Counted from the first letter of the stretch, positions 31,929-41,255 are shown. The stretch is DNA of 44,173 nucleotides from RUG714 sp964623515 (GCA_964623515.1 CAZURV010000014.1:1-44173); one strand, 5' to 3'. Notes: generated by a model from the sequence alone, not told the origin. Made by a program: numbers and translations.

Positions 31929-33824
31929 ATGGGGAGACAATTTAATTACAGGAAACTGCTGTTTAGGCTTGCCGATTTGTGTATACTTGCTATGTCGGGA
32001 ATTTCCGTTACCTTTTTCATGGTGCACAAAAATATGATTGCATTCAGCACATCCAAGGAAAATATCTTTACGGTTGTTATTTTTGCTTTTCTCGGAATTT
32101 TCGGCCTTTCTACAGGCGGAGAGTATCGGAAAGCTTGGAAATTTATAGGGAGAAATGATTACATATCGTGTACAGTCGAAATTCTTTTGTCAACTGTTTT
32201 AAGCGCTGTTTTGATGTATTTTTCTGGTAACGCGGAAAGAATGTTCACCTCTGTAAATGCCGTTTTTTATATATATTGGTTTTTGTGTTTCTTTATTAGT
32301 ACTTTTTTTATCGTTTTGCTTAGAATAGCGGCAAAACATTCGTTTATTTATCTTGTGAATGCAGGGCAGAGCGAGGTTATGAAGAACGTTATCATTCTCG
32401 GTGCCGGAAGTGCGGGCAGAATGATTGCAATAGAGATTAAAAATGCTTTGCTGGAGGGAAACATAAAAAAGTATAATTATTCCGTTATCGGGTTTATAGA
32501 TGATGATCCAAACATTATAAACAGCAAGATTGACGGAGTACGAGTACTGGGCACAACAGAAGAGCTGGAAAAAATATGCAGAGAGTATAATATTGATATT
32601 ATATTTTTTGCGATTCCAAGCTGTACGAACAGGAGAAAAGCCGAAATTCTTCAAATATGCAGCAATGTCGGCTGTGAAGTTCGGGTAGTGCCCGAGCTTT
32701 CATCTCTGATTAACAACAAAAATATTATCGGACAAGCTTCAAATGTCAGGGTTGAGGATTTGCTCGGGCGTGATCCGGTAACGTTGGATACGGAAAAACT
32801 TAACGGTTTTATAAACAATCGGATTTGTATGGTTACGGGCGGCGGAGGGTCCATAGGCAGTGAACTGTGCAGACAGATTATGAAATATAATCCGCGGATG
32901 CTGATTATTGTGGATATTTATGAAAATAATGCATACGATATTCAGCAGGAGCTTATTATGAACGGCATTGCGGACACCGATAATCTTAAAGTTTTGATTG
33001 CTTCCGTGCGCGATTATGATAAGATGGAGGAAATATTTAAAAAGTATAAACCTGAACTGGTATTTCATGCCGCTGCACACAAACACGTCCCTCTGATGGA
33101 AACTTCTCCGGAAGAAGCGGTTAAAAACAATATTTTCGGAACATATAATGTTGCTTCTTTATCGGATAAATATAAAGTTAAAAAATTTGTGCTGATTTCA
33201 ACCGATAAGGCTGTGAATCCTGCAAATGTAATGGGCGCTACAAAGCGATGCTGTGAAATGATTGTGCAGCATTTTTCAACCAAAAGCAAAAATACTGATT
33301 ATGCCGCTGTGCGTTTCGGCAATGTACTTGGCTCAAACGGCTCGGTTATCCCGCTGTTTAAAAGGCAGATTGAGAGCGGAAATCCCGTAACGGTTACAGA
33401 CCCCAATGTTGTCAGATATTTTATGACGATTCCGGAAGCGGTATCGCTCGTGCTTGAGGCAGGCGCAATGGCGCATAATGGCAAGATATTCGTCTTGGAT
33501 ATGGGAGAGCCGGTTAAAATCCTTACGCTTGCGGAAAATTTAATCAAACTTTACGGAATGAAGCCTTATGAAGATGTTAAAATCATTTTCACAACTCTTC
33601 GTCCGGGTGAAAAAATATATGAGGAACTGCTGATGAATGAAGAAGGACTTCAGCAGACTGATAACAAGAAAATATATATCGGTGCAAAGATTGATTTTGA
33701 CGATGATCAATTTATGAACGGTTTGAACAGGCTGAAAGAATTGAGCTCGGAAAATGACAGCGACGGCGTAGTGAAAGAACTTGAGGAATTGGTTCCGACT
33801 TTCAAGCATGCACTCAACAAATAA
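31929..33824 (+). CDS. Membrane-bound nucleotide-sugar 4,6-dehydratase (CapD/PglF family)
   Basis: 631-residue enzyme of the short-chain dehydrogenase type that probably makes a UDP-4-keto-6-deoxy sugar for surface glycans. Four transmembrane helices (about 1-135) are followed by a CoA-binding-like Rossmann domain (VIILGAGSAGRMIA, about 153) and the catalytic domain: NAD loop VTGGGGSIGSE (about 300), HAAAHKHVP, and STDKAVNPANVMGATKR, where the usual active-site Tyr is Met, as in the PglF type. YGMKPYEDVKI and RPGEKIYEEL close the fold. AGGGGA precedes the ATG. Mrp follows 17 bp later. No glycosyltransferase cluster is adjacent, so its final product is unknown. Confidence 0.92.
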   Translation: MGRQFNYRKLLFRLADLCILAMSGISVTFFMVHKNMIAFSTSKENIFTVVIFAFLGIFGLSTGGEYRKAWKFIGRNDYISCTVEILLSTVLSAVLMYFSGNAERMFTSVNAVFYIYWFLCFFISTFFIVLLRIAAKHSFIYLVNAGQSEVMKNVIILGAGSAGRMIAIEIKNALLEGNIKKYNYSVIGFIDDDPNIINSKIDGVRVLGTTEELEKICREYNIDIIFFAIPSCTNRRKAEILQICSNVGCEVRVVPELSSLINNKNIIGQASNVRVEDLLGRDPVTLDTEKLNGFINNRICMVTGGGGSIGSELCRQIMKYNPRMLIIVDIYENNAYDIQQELIMNGIADTDNLKVLIASVRDYDKMEEIFKKYKPELVFHAAAHKHVPLMETSPEEAVKNNIFGTYNVASLSDKYKVKKFVLISTDKAVNPANVMGATKRCCEMIVQHFSTKSKNTDYAAVRFGNVLGSNGSVIPLFKRQIESGNPVTVTDPNVVRYFMTIPEAVSLVLEAGAMAHNGKIFVLDMGEPVKILTLAENLIKLYGMKPYEDVKIIFTTLRPGEKIYEELLMNEEGLQQTDNKKIYIGAKIDFDDDQFMNGLNRLKELSSENDSDGVVKELEELVPTFKHALNK

Positions 33825-33840
33825 AAAGGGGAAATATAAA

Positions 33841-34668
33841 ATGAGCGAATGTACGCACAACTGCGAAACTTGTTCACAGAACTGTGAAGAAAGAACACAA
33901 ACAAAAGAAGATTTTCTTTTACCTGTGAACCGGTATTCGGATGTAAGAAAAGTGATCGCCGTTGTCAGCGGCAAGGGAGGCGTGGGTAAAAGCCTGATTA
34001 CTTCTCTTTTAAGCATAGGCGTGCACAGCAGAGGATACAGTACCGCTGTGCTTGATGCCGATGTTACCGGACCGTCCATACCAAAGGCATTCGGCATTCA
34101 TCAAAAGGCAGTGCAGAATGACCTGGGGATTCTGCCGGCGGAAACCAAGACGGGGATAAAAATTATAAGCGTGAATCTTATGCTTGAAAACGAAGACGAT
34201 CCCGTGGTTTGGAGAGGTCCTGTGATAAGCGGTGTTATCAATCAGTTCTGGAGTGATGTAGTTTGGGGCGATGTAGATTATATGTTTGTTGATATGCCTC
34301 CCGGAACAGGAGACGTTCCGCTCACGGTATTTCAAAGTTTGCCTGTGGACGGTATTATAGTTGTAACGACTCCGCAGGATCTTGTAACCATGATTGTGGC
34401 GAAAGCATATAAAATGGCGAAACTGATGCAGGTGCCGATTATAGGCATTGTTGAAAATATGAGTTATTTTGTATGTGACGCATGCGGGAAAAAACATTAT
34501 ATTTACGGCGAAAGTAAAATCGATGCAGTCGCTGATAAATGGGAACTTCCCGTTTTGGCGAAGCTTCCCGTAAATCCCGTAACTGCAAGTCTTGTTGACA
34601 AGGGAGCTGTTGAGCTTGCCGGTACTGACTGCTTGAATGACGCGATAGATGCAATATTGAAAATATAA
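33841..34668 (+). CDS. Mrp/NBP35-type Fe-S cluster carrier ATPase
   Basis: 275-residue P-loop ATPase expected to hold and pass on iron-sulfur clusters. An N-terminal cysteine cluster (C4, C8, C11, C15) precedes the deviant Walker A SGKGGVGKS (43-51), then DADVTGPSIP, VDMPPGTGD and a CxxC (CDACGKKH, about 213-216) for the bridging cluster. The ATG at 33841 has AAGGGGAA upstream; 20 extra codons overlapping the previous gene are rejected. It is 17 bp from the dehydratase gene, so co-transcribed, with no evident functional link. Its stop codon TAA lies inside the TATAAC start of repeat copy G. Confidence 0.93.
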   Translation: MSECTHNCETCSQNCEERTQTKEDFLLPVNRYSDVRKVIAVVSGKGGVGKSLITSLLSIGVHSRGYSTAVLDADVTGPSIPKAFGIHQKAVQNDLGILPAETKTGIKIISVNLMLENEDDPVVWRGPVISGVINQFWSDVVWGDVDYMFVDMPPGTGDVPLTVFQSLPVDGIIVVTTPQDLVTMIVAKAYKMAKLMQVPIIGIVENMSYFVCDACGKKHYIYGESKIDAVADKWELPVLAKLPVNPVTASLVDKGAVELAGTDCLNDAIDAILKI

Positions 34669-34780
34669 CCTGTTCGCCGATGTCCCCCGCCTCTTAGGCG
34701 GCGGACATTTTTTTTAATCAGCGGGATATATGACTTCTCTGATTCCTCAGACAGCTAACGCTACTCTTTGCCGCGATTGC
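34664..34780 (+). repeat. Diverged copy G of the dispersed hairpin repeat
   Basis: The first ~40 bp (TATAACCTGTTCGCC, then the CCGCC/GGCGG stem) match the close copies almost perfectly. The rest is diverged and pairs best with copy I (CTCTGATTCCTCAG, CTTTGCCGC). It overlaps the last five bases of the Mrp gene. Confidence 0.7.
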
Positions 34781-34869
34781 ATAATAGTTTAAACCAAAAA
34801 TAGGGAGAAACGAGGCGGCTTTCCAGAAAGAAGAACGGTCCATAATGCGCGGATTCGGCGCAAAACTGC

Positions 34870-34913
34870 GTTAAAAATACGCATAATCCATTGAGATTAT
34901 GCGTATTTTTAAC
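34870..34913. terminator. 19-bp perfect inverted repeat between convergent genes
   Basis: GTTAAAAATACGCATAATC (34870-34888) and its exact reverse complement (34895-34913) flank the loop CATTGA. Runs of five A and five T inside the stem allow it to work as a terminator for mrp (plus) and rsmE (minus). It is flanked by TTTAAACCAAAA-like sequences. Confidence 0.65.
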
Positions 34914-34956
34914 GGCTTCAAACCAAAATTATTTCATGTATATATGCACTTCTTAT

Positions 34957-35676
34957 CTATTCGTCAAGTTCATACACAATATTGGAAATCGCGGCTATGG
35001 GCGCAGTTTCTGTTCTCAGGATTCTGCTGCCGAGCGTTGCAGTTACCGCGCCTGTATCTTTTGCTACTGTAACTTCATCATCGCTGAATCCACCCTCGGG
35101 ACCGATGATGAGCGCAATGCTTTCACCGCTGAAATTTTTTAAAACTGTTTTCAATTTTTCACCGCCTTTTTCATAAAAAAAGATGGTTAGATCGGCGTTT
35201 ATACTTTTCAGTGCATCCCGGTACGGCGTTAAATCGTATACTTTAGGAAGGATACCGCGCCTGGACTGTTTTGCCGCTTCGTCTGCAATTTTTTGCAGGC
35301 GTTTTACTTTTTTAGCGGCGCTTTTTGCATCGGGACGGGATATGCATCTTTCAGTAAGCACGGGGTGAATATCAAATACGCCGAGTTCAACGCATTTTTG
35401 AACTACTGTATCCATTTTATCGCCTTTCGGCAATCCCTGATAAAGCGAAATCTTGATTTTGCATTCGCTTTCACTTGCCGTTTCAAATACAACTTTGCAT
35501 ATTACGCTGTCCGCAGTTATGTCTTCTATCAGGCAACCGTAATCCGTGCCTTTTCCGTTGCAGAGCGTCAGACTTTCACCTTTTTTCATTCTCAGGCTTT
35601 TTCCGATATGAACGGCGTTTGCTCCTGTCAGCGTTACAGTATCGGACGTAATGTTGTCAACAAAAAATTTAGGCAT
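34957..35676 (-). CDS. rsmE: 16S rRNA m3U1498 methyltransferase RsmE
   Basis: About 239-residue SPOUT methyltransferase that methylates N3 of U1498 in 16S rRNA. The N-terminal PUA-like domain (about 1-70) is followed by the knot fold, with LIIGPEGGFSDDEV and LGSRILRTETAPIAAI forming the SAM-binding trefoil. Two adjacent ATGs (35676 and 35679) are possible; the nearer GGAGA favours the second. The gene overlaps the end of mfd by a few bases, implying translational coupling, and is last in the glmU-pth-mfd-rsmE operon. Confidence 0.95.
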   Translation of the reverse strand: MPKFFVDNITSDTVTLTGANAVHIGKSLRMKKGESLTLCNGKGTDYGCLIEDITADSVICKVVFETASESECKIKISLYQGLPKGDKMDTVVQKCVELGVFDIHPVLTERCISRPDAKSAAKKVKRLQKIADEAAKQSRRGILPKVYDLTPYRDALKSINADLTIFFYEKGGEKLKTVLKNFSGESIALIIGPEGGFSDDEVTVAKDTGAVTATLGSRILRTETAPIAAISNIVYELDE

Positions 35677-38600
35677 CATGCTTCTCCGTGTTATTGAGAA
35701 TAATATTCAGTGTTTTCCTTATCATTTTCAGGGTATTGTCTCCTTTAATCATCTTAACGGAAAGAAAAGGTTTGTTGTTATTTGCATTGAGCTGTATCAC
35801 ACGCTTGAGGTCTTTTTTCAGCGTTGGCAGAACGTTCAAATCCATATCGTTGAGTTTAAATATAATCAAAGCGCCGTTTTGATTGATTTCATAGATTCCG
35901 CTTTCCGCCGCCATCGAGCGTATCAGGCTGATTTCAATCAAACCCATAACGTCCGGACCTGGATTGCCGTAACGATCGTTCAGTTCGTCTAAAACATCTT
36001 TTGCGTCTTCTTCCGTTTTTATGTCGGAAATTCTGCGATAAATTACGATTCTCTGCGATACGGACGGGATATATTCTTCACTGATATGTGCGGTAATCGG
36101 CAGGTCAACGAGGCATTCGCTGTCGGCTGTCGTTTTTTCGCCTTTTTCTTCCGCAATTGCTTCGGAAAGCAGTTTAACATACATATCGTATCCCACGGAA
36201 TCCATCTGACCGTGCTGCTGTGCGCCGAGCAGGTTTCCCGCACCTCTGATTTCCAAATCACGCATTGCAATTTTAAATCCTGATCCGAACTCAGTGTATT
36301 CGCGTATGGCATTCAGCCGTTTTGAGGCGACTTCACTCGGGACATTACCGGTTTTGTAAGTGAAAAATGCGCTTGCCCTGCGGCTGGAACGTCCGACTCT
36401 GCCTCGAATCTGATGAAGCTGGGCGAGGCCCATACGGTCCGCATTTTCTATAATCAGTGTATTTACGTTCGGTACATCTATTCCCGTTTCAATAATCGTT
36501 GTGCAGACGAGAATATCAATTTTTCCGGCAAGTACTCTCTCCCAGATATCGGAAAGCTGTTTTTCACTCATTTGCCCGTGTGCGATTCCGACTGAAGCTT
36601 CAGGTATGAGGGATCGTATCATTCTTGCAGTGCCTTCAATATCCTCGATTTTATTGTGCAGATAATAGACCTGTCCGCCGCGACGAAGCTCTTTTTTCAT
36701 CGCTTCGGTTATAATATCGGTATCATATTCCATAACATAGGTTTGTATCGGATGACGATCCTGCGGAGCTTCCTCTATAATGCTCATATCGCGTATTCCG
36801 CTCATTGCCATATTCAGCGTGCGAGGGATAGGGGTGGCTGAAAGTGTAAGCACATCGACTTCCGGGAATCTTGATTTAAGGCTTTCTTTTTGCGCTACGC
36901 CGAATCTCTGCTCTTCATCAATAATCAGCAGTCCCAAATCTTTGAACTCCACATTTTTTCCGATAAGTTTGTGCGTTCCCACAACCATATCGATTTTTCC
37001 GTTTTTCAGTCCTTCTTTAATTTTTTTCTGCTGTGCCGGCGTGCGGAATCTGGAAAGCATTTCAATATTCAGCGCAAAGTTTTCCATTCTTGCGCAGATA
37101 GTCTGGTAGTGCTGAAGGGCAAGAATAGTAGTCGGTACGAGCATTGCCGCCTGTTTTCCGTGTTCCAGGCACTTAAATGCCGCGCGCAGTGCAACCTCCG
37201 TTTTCCCGAACCCGACGTCTCCGCACAGCAGTCTGTCCATTGGATGCGGAGACTGCATATCGTTTTTTATTTCTTGTACGCATCGCGTTTGGTCGTCTGT
37301 TTCTTCATAGGGAAAACGAAGCTCGAAATTACGCTGTAAATCATCGTCTTCCTGAAATGCAAATCCTTTTATTTGCATTCTTTTTGCATATAACGCAACC
37401 AGTTCTTTTGCAATATTTTTGATGCTTGCCTTTGCTTTGCTTTTAGCTTTCGCCCAGTCTTTTCCGCCCAGCGAATGTATTTTAACGGAGCGGTCTTCTT
37501 TTGAACTTATATATTTTGAGACAAGGTCAAGTTGTGTAACCGGAACGTAAAGCACATCTCCCTTTGCATAGCTGATTTTGATGTAATCCTTTGTTATGCC
37601 GCGGGTTTCCACCGGAAAAACGCCTTCGTATATTCCGATTCCGTGGATATTATGGACAATATAATCTCCGGGATAAATTTCATCCAAAGAGTGAATTTCA
37701 GCGGCGCGGTGATGCTTGTTTTTGCTTGAAGATTTCTTTGAAAGCGCGGTTTTTCCCTGTGAATAAAGATAAAATCCGCAGTTGGGATAACCGAAACCAC
37801 TGCTTACAGTGCCCGCGATAACCGAAACAGTATACGGCGGAAAAGCCGATGGTATTTTATCAAAATAAAGCGCGTCTATCCGATTACTGATAAGGTCGTT
37901 ATACACAGCTTTTGCATTTTTTGCCGTGCCTGCCATAACTACGCAGGCGGAAGCGGTTTTGGATATGGATTCCGTATCTTCTGCCAGCTGTTCAATGCTG
38001 CCGTTCCAAAGCGGGAGAGTTGAAGCGAATATGCTGTAAATATTTTTTATCGGAATTTCAAACGAACCTCTTGTGAAAGCGTCAAGAAATATGGTTTTTC
38101 TGTTGTTTGCAACGGCAAAAAAATCATTTCTGGTAAGGAAGAAGTTATCCATTCCTTTTGAAAGCGTTCCGTTTTCAAAGTAGTTTTTTAAATCTTCATT
38201 ATTCAATGAGGTTTGCGCTTTCAGGCTTGCGCTTACTTTTGCGCTTTCGCAGATAAAAACAAGCGCGTCCGGAAGATAATCGAATATGCTTTCCGGTTCG
38301 CCGTATATCAGCGGCATATATTTATCTGAGGAAGGCGGATAAATTCCGCCTCTGAGTCTTTCAAGATCGTTTGTCAGAGTATGTTTTGCCTTTTCATTTT
38401 TTGAGCCGGATATTTTTTTAAGCTGTTTTTCAATGATATCCGCAAGCTGTTCTTTGCTGTCCGTTAAGGTTTCAAGCGCAGGAGTCAGGCTGATTTCCGA
38501 TAGATTTTTTGTTCTGCGCTGATTATCTGTGCTGAAATGATAGATTTTTTCGATATCGTCTCCCCAGAAATCGATGCGTACCGGTTCAACTGTGTCGGGC

Positions 38601-39148
38601 GGAAAAAAGTCTACAATATCTCCTCTTGCTGAGAATTGTCCGATTCCGCTGACGAGATCTGCTTTTACATATCCGGATTTAACGAAAACAGAGCAAAGAT
38701 ATTCTCTCGAAATATTTTGATTTACATGAAGCGTTTTTGTTCTTTCTGCCAGAACGGATTTTGGAATCGTGCGTTGTAATGCGCTTTCTGCAGAAAGAAC
38801 GGCAAAACGGCATTTTCCTGCCGTTGCCTTTGAGAGCACATTGAGTCGAATATGCTCAAATTCTCTGCTTTTCCCGTCTGTGCAGGCAGGCGAAAAATCC
38901 TTTGCCGGAAGAACGTATGCCCCGCCGTACATATTGTTTAAATCTTCCGCAAGCAGAGAAGCGGTTTTTTCATCCTCGGCAACAACAATTGCCGGAACGT
39001 TCAAATCTTCGCAGAGCGAGCCTATAAGATTTGCCTTGTGAACTGCCGAAAGCCCTGTAACGGCGAGGGGCAGGGTGTGATTTCTAATGTCCCGTGTTAC
39101 AGAGCGGTATTCTTCAAGAGTATTTAATGCGTGCGAAAAAGCAGACAT
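35669..39148 (-). CDS. mfd: Transcription-repair coupling factor Mfd
   Basis: 1159-residue DNA translocase that removes RNA polymerase stalled at lesions and recruits UvrA. In order: UvrB-like damage-recruitment domains (about 1-310, with SGIGQFSARGDIVDFFP near 167), the CarD-like RNA polymerase-interacting domain (about 490-555, DEIYPGDYIVHNIHGIG), the helicase with Walker A GDVGFGKT (643-650) and IIDEEQRFGV, motif VI QIRGRVGRS, and the C-terminal TRCF domain (from about 1010). The length is normal. AAAGGAA precedes the ATG, and pth ends 11 bp upstream. Confidence 0.98.
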   Translation of the reverse strand: MSAFSHALNTLEEYRSVTRDIRNHTLPLAVTGLSAVHKANLIGSLCEDLNVPAIVVAEDEKTASLLAEDLNNMYGGAYVLPAKDFSPACTDGKSREFEHIRLNVLSKATAGKCRFAVLSAESALQRTIPKSVLAERTKTLHVNQNISREYLCSVFVKSGYVKADLVSGIGQFSARGDIVDFFPPDTVEPVRIDFWGDDIEKIYHFSTDNQRRTKNLSEISLTPALETLTDSKEQLADIIEKQLKKISGSKNEKAKHTLTNDLERLRGGIYPPSSDKYMPLIYGEPESIFDYLPDALVFICESAKVSASLKAQTSLNNEDLKNYFENGTLSKGMDNFFLTRNDFFAVANNRKTIFLDAFTRGSFEIPIKNIYSIFASTLPLWNGSIEQLAEDTESISKTASACVVMAGTAKNAKAVYNDLISNRIDALYFDKIPSAFPPYTVSVIAGTVSSGFGYPNCGFYLYSQGKTALSKKSSSKNKHHRAAEIHSLDEIYPGDYIVHNIHGIGIYEGVFPVETRGITKDYIKISYAKGDVLYVPVTQLDLVSKYISSKEDRSVKIHSLGGKDWAKAKSKAKASIKNIAKELVALYAKRMQIKGFAFQEDDDLQRNFELRFPYEETDDQTRCVQEIKNDMQSPHPMDRLLCGDVGFGKTEVALRAAFKCLEHGKQAAMLVPTTILALQHYQTICARMENFALNIEMLSRFRTPAQQKKIKEGLKNGKIDMVVGTHKLIGKNVEFKDLGLLIIDEEQRFGVAQKESLKSRFPEVDVLTLSATPIPRTLNMAMSGIRDMSIIEEAPQDRHPIQTYVMEYDTDIITEAMKKELRRGGQVYYLHNKIEDIEGTARMIRSLIPEASVGIAHGQMSEKQLSDIWERVLAGKIDILVCTTIIETGIDVPNVNTLIIENADRMGLAQLHQIRGRVGRSSRRASAFFTYKTGNVPSEVASKRLNAIREYTEFGSGFKIAMRDLEIRGAGNLLGAQQHGQMDSVGYDMYVKLLSEAIAEEKGEKTTADSECLVDLPITAHISEEYIPSVSQRIVIYRRISDIKTEEDAKDVLDELNDRYGNPGPDVMGLIEISLIRSMAAESGIYEINQNGALIIFKLNDMDLNVLPTLKKDLKRVIQLNANNNKPFLSVKMIKGDNTLKMIRKTLNIILNNTEKHDA

Positions 39149-39159
39149 TTCTGTTCCTT

Positions 39160-39789
39160 TTATGCGTTATGTTTATTCATTGCTTCATCTATGTTTCCGC
39201 ATAGCATAAGTTCAAGGGCGTCCACAGCGCGTTTTTCCGCAGAATCAACAGCTTGTCGGTCCTCTGCTGTGAATGTGCCGAGTACCCATTTAATCATATC
39301 GTATTCCGGCGAAGGCTTTTTGCCGACGCCGATTTTAATTCTCGGAAATGCGTCACTGTTCAGTTGATACAGAATGCTTTTGATTCCGTTGTGTCCGCCG
39401 GCGCTTCCTTTTTTTCTGATTCGGATTTTGCCCGGTTCAAGCGATATATCATCGAAAATGATGATAATATGTTCCGGAGGAATTTTGTAAAAATCAGCGC
39501 ACTCCCTGACCGCCTCTCCGCTGTTGTTCATAAACGTTGAGGGTTTCATGACTATGCATCTTTTATCTTTGATAACGGTATCGGCGATGAGGGATTTGAA
39601 TTTTATTTTTTTAACTTCAAATCCGTATTTTTCCGAGAGCTTGTCAATAAACATAAAACCTGCATTATGCCGCGTTCCGGCATATTCTCTGCCGGGATTT
39701 CCGAGCCCTGCGACAATGTATTCAACTTTTGCGGACGGCTGTGTTTTTTTCTGCCTGTTCAGTAGTGCGAAGATATTATTCATTGACAT
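39160..39789 (-). CDS. pth: Peptidyl-tRNA hydrolase
   Basis: 209-residue esterase that frees tRNA from peptidyl-tRNA dropped by ribosomes. The active-site histidine is H41 in NPGREYAGTRHNAGF, and KPSTFMNNSGEAV and IIIFDDISLEPGKIRIRKKGSAGGHNGI complete the site. It carries an N-terminal extension of about 20 residues compared with typical Pth; a start nearer VEYIVAGLG lacks an ATG, so the extension seems real. The start lies six bases after the glmU stop, with GGAA in the last glmU codons acting as ribosome binding site. Confidence 0.96.
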   Translation of the reverse strand: MSMNNIFALLNRQKKTQPSAKVEYIVAGLGNPGREYAGTRHNAGFMFIDKLSEKYGFEVKKIKFKSLIADTVIKDKRCIVMKPSTFMNNSGEAVRECADFYKIPPEHIIIIFDDISLEPGKIRIRKKGSAGGHNGIKSILYQLNSDAFPRIKIGVGKKPSPEYDMIKWVLGTFTAEDRQAVDSAEKRAVDALELMLCGNIDEAMNKHNA

Positions 39790-39795
39790 TTTGCT

Positions 39796-41178
39796 TTATT
39801 CCATATTTTTTATTTTATTGTTGTCTTTTACCCAGTTTTCCTTATTTTCCTGGTGGTTTCTTGCGATTGCAAGCGCATAGTCGGGCACATCCTTGGTGAT
39901 GGTTGATCCGGCAGCGGTATAAGCAAATTTTCCGATGTTAACCGGTGAAATAAGATTGGTATTGCAGCCGATAAACGATCCGTCACCTATGGTTGTACGG
40001 AATTTATTTTTACCGTCGTAATTAACCGTTACGCATCCGCACCCCATATTGATGTTTTTGCCGAGATCGCTGTCGCCTACATATGTGAGGTGACTTACCT
40101 TTGTGCCGTTGTCGATGGTTGAATTCTTAATTTCAACAAAGTTTCCTATATGAACTTTTTTACCGATAGAAGAGTTTGGCCTGAGGTGAACGTACGGCCC
40201 TAAATCCGCGCCGGATGCAACGGTGCTTTGCTCAGCTTGCACGGAATTGAGCTTAACGTTGTTTCCAACCGTGCAGTCAACCAGATATGAGTTTGGGCCG
40301 ATTGTGCAGGATTTACCGATTTTTGTGTTTCCGAGAATAACGGTTCCGGGCAAAATCCTCGTGTCGGTTTCGATTTTAGTGTCAGGTCCGATGATAACGC
40401 CTTCACTGCACGGAATATCTACGCCGGCAAGCATTTGTTTATGCAAAAGGCTTATGCGGAGTTTGTCATTTAGTTCAAGAAGTTGAATTCTGTCGTTTGC
40501 GCCAAAAACAACATCGCTTTTTTCTGCGGTGTATGCCGAGGCGCGCAGTTTGGATTTTATTATAATTTCAATACATTCCGTAAGATAATATTCTTTTTGG
40601 GCATTATTGTTAGTTATTTTCCCAAGGGCATTAAGCAGAACGTCTGTTTTGAACCAATATGCGCCGGAATTTACTTCTTTTATGCTTTTTTCTTTTGACG
40701 ATGCGTCTTTCTCCTCAACGATTTCTTTAAGGAATCCGCCTGCGTCTCTCACAATTCTGCCGTAGCCGAAAGGGTTGTCTACTTTTGCGGAAATAACGGT
40801 AACATCATTGTTCAGTTCGGTATGATATGCAAGCGCGGCGGCAATTGTTGCACCATCCATAAGCGGACAGTCTCCGTTCAAAATCAGAACATTGCCGCCC
40901 GTCCTTGTTTTCAAAAAATCAGTGGCCTGCATAACGGCGTGTCCCGTTCCCAGCCTTTCAGCCTGATAGGCAACGGCAACGGAATTGCCAAGGTGTTCTT
41001 CCAGCATTTCGTGAAGATGTCCCGTCACAACGCATATATCATTAATTCCGCTGCTTTTGACTGCATCAATAACCCAGTCAACCATGGGTTTGAACATAAC
41101 TTCACACAGGGCTTTGGGCTTTTTCGATTTCATACGCTTGCCCTGTCCTCCGGAAAGAATAATTGCACAGTCTTTCAT
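39796..41178 (-). CDS. glmU: Bifunctional GlmU: glucosamine-1-P acetyltransferase / UDP-GlcNAc pyrophosphorylase
   Basis: 460-residue enzyme that makes UDP-GlcNAc, the precursor of peptidoglycan and teichoic acids. The N-terminal uridylyltransferase has ILSGGQGKRMKSKKPKAL (about 6-23) and ILNGDCPLMDG. The C-terminal left-handed beta-helix (from about 250) carries hexapeptide repeats, the catalytic His in VSHLTYVGDSDLG, and MGCGCVTVNYDGKNK for acetyl-CoA binding. The ATG at 41178 follows GAGGTGG; 22 extra upstream codons are rejected. It leads the operon into pth, mfd and rsmE. Confidence 0.97.
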   Translation of the reverse strand: MKDCAIILSGGQGKRMKSKKPKALCEVMFKPMVDWVIDAVKSSGINDICVVTGHLHEMLEEHLGNSVAVAYQAERLGTGHAVMQATDFLKTRTGGNVLILNGDCPLMDGATIAAALAYHTELNNDVTVISAKVDNPFGYGRIVRDAGGFLKEIVEEKDASSKEKSIKEVNSGAYWFKTDVLLNALGKITNNNAQKEYYLTECIEIIIKSKLRASAYTAEKSDVVFGANDRIQLLELNDKLRISLLHKQMLAGVDIPCSEGVIIGPDTKIETDTRILPGTVILGNTKIGKSCTIGPNSYLVDCTVGNNVKLNSVQAEQSTVASGADLGPYVHLRPNSSIGKKVHIGNFVEIKNSTIDNGTKVSHLTYVGDSDLGKNINMGCGCVTVNYDGKNKFRTTIGDGSFIGCNTNLISPVNIGKFAYTAAGSTITKDVPDYALAIARNHQENKENWVKDNNKIKNME

Positions 41179-41226
41179 AAAATCCACCTCGTAATATATT
41201 CTATTGTTTTTGTATATTATGCTTAT

Positions 41227-41255
41227 ATTATTAAACATTTTCATTCATTTTGCAA
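41227..41255 (-). promoter_or_regulatory. Possible promoter of the glmU operon
   Basis: On the minus strand, TTGCAA (41250-41255), a 17-bp spacer and AATAAT (41227-41232, 5/6). The leader would be about 40-45 nt. Confidence 0.4.

Noticed and set aside
34735..34775. GACAGCTAAC in repeat copy G as a ydaO riboswitch end
   Set aside because: It lies within a diverged repeat copy after mrp, with no matching upstream blocks and no downstream gene on that strand.
1121..34780. Repeat family as a classical MITE with terminal inverted repeats and target duplications
   Set aside because: The ends TATAAC and TTTAAA are not inverted copies, and I see no consistent flanking duplications.
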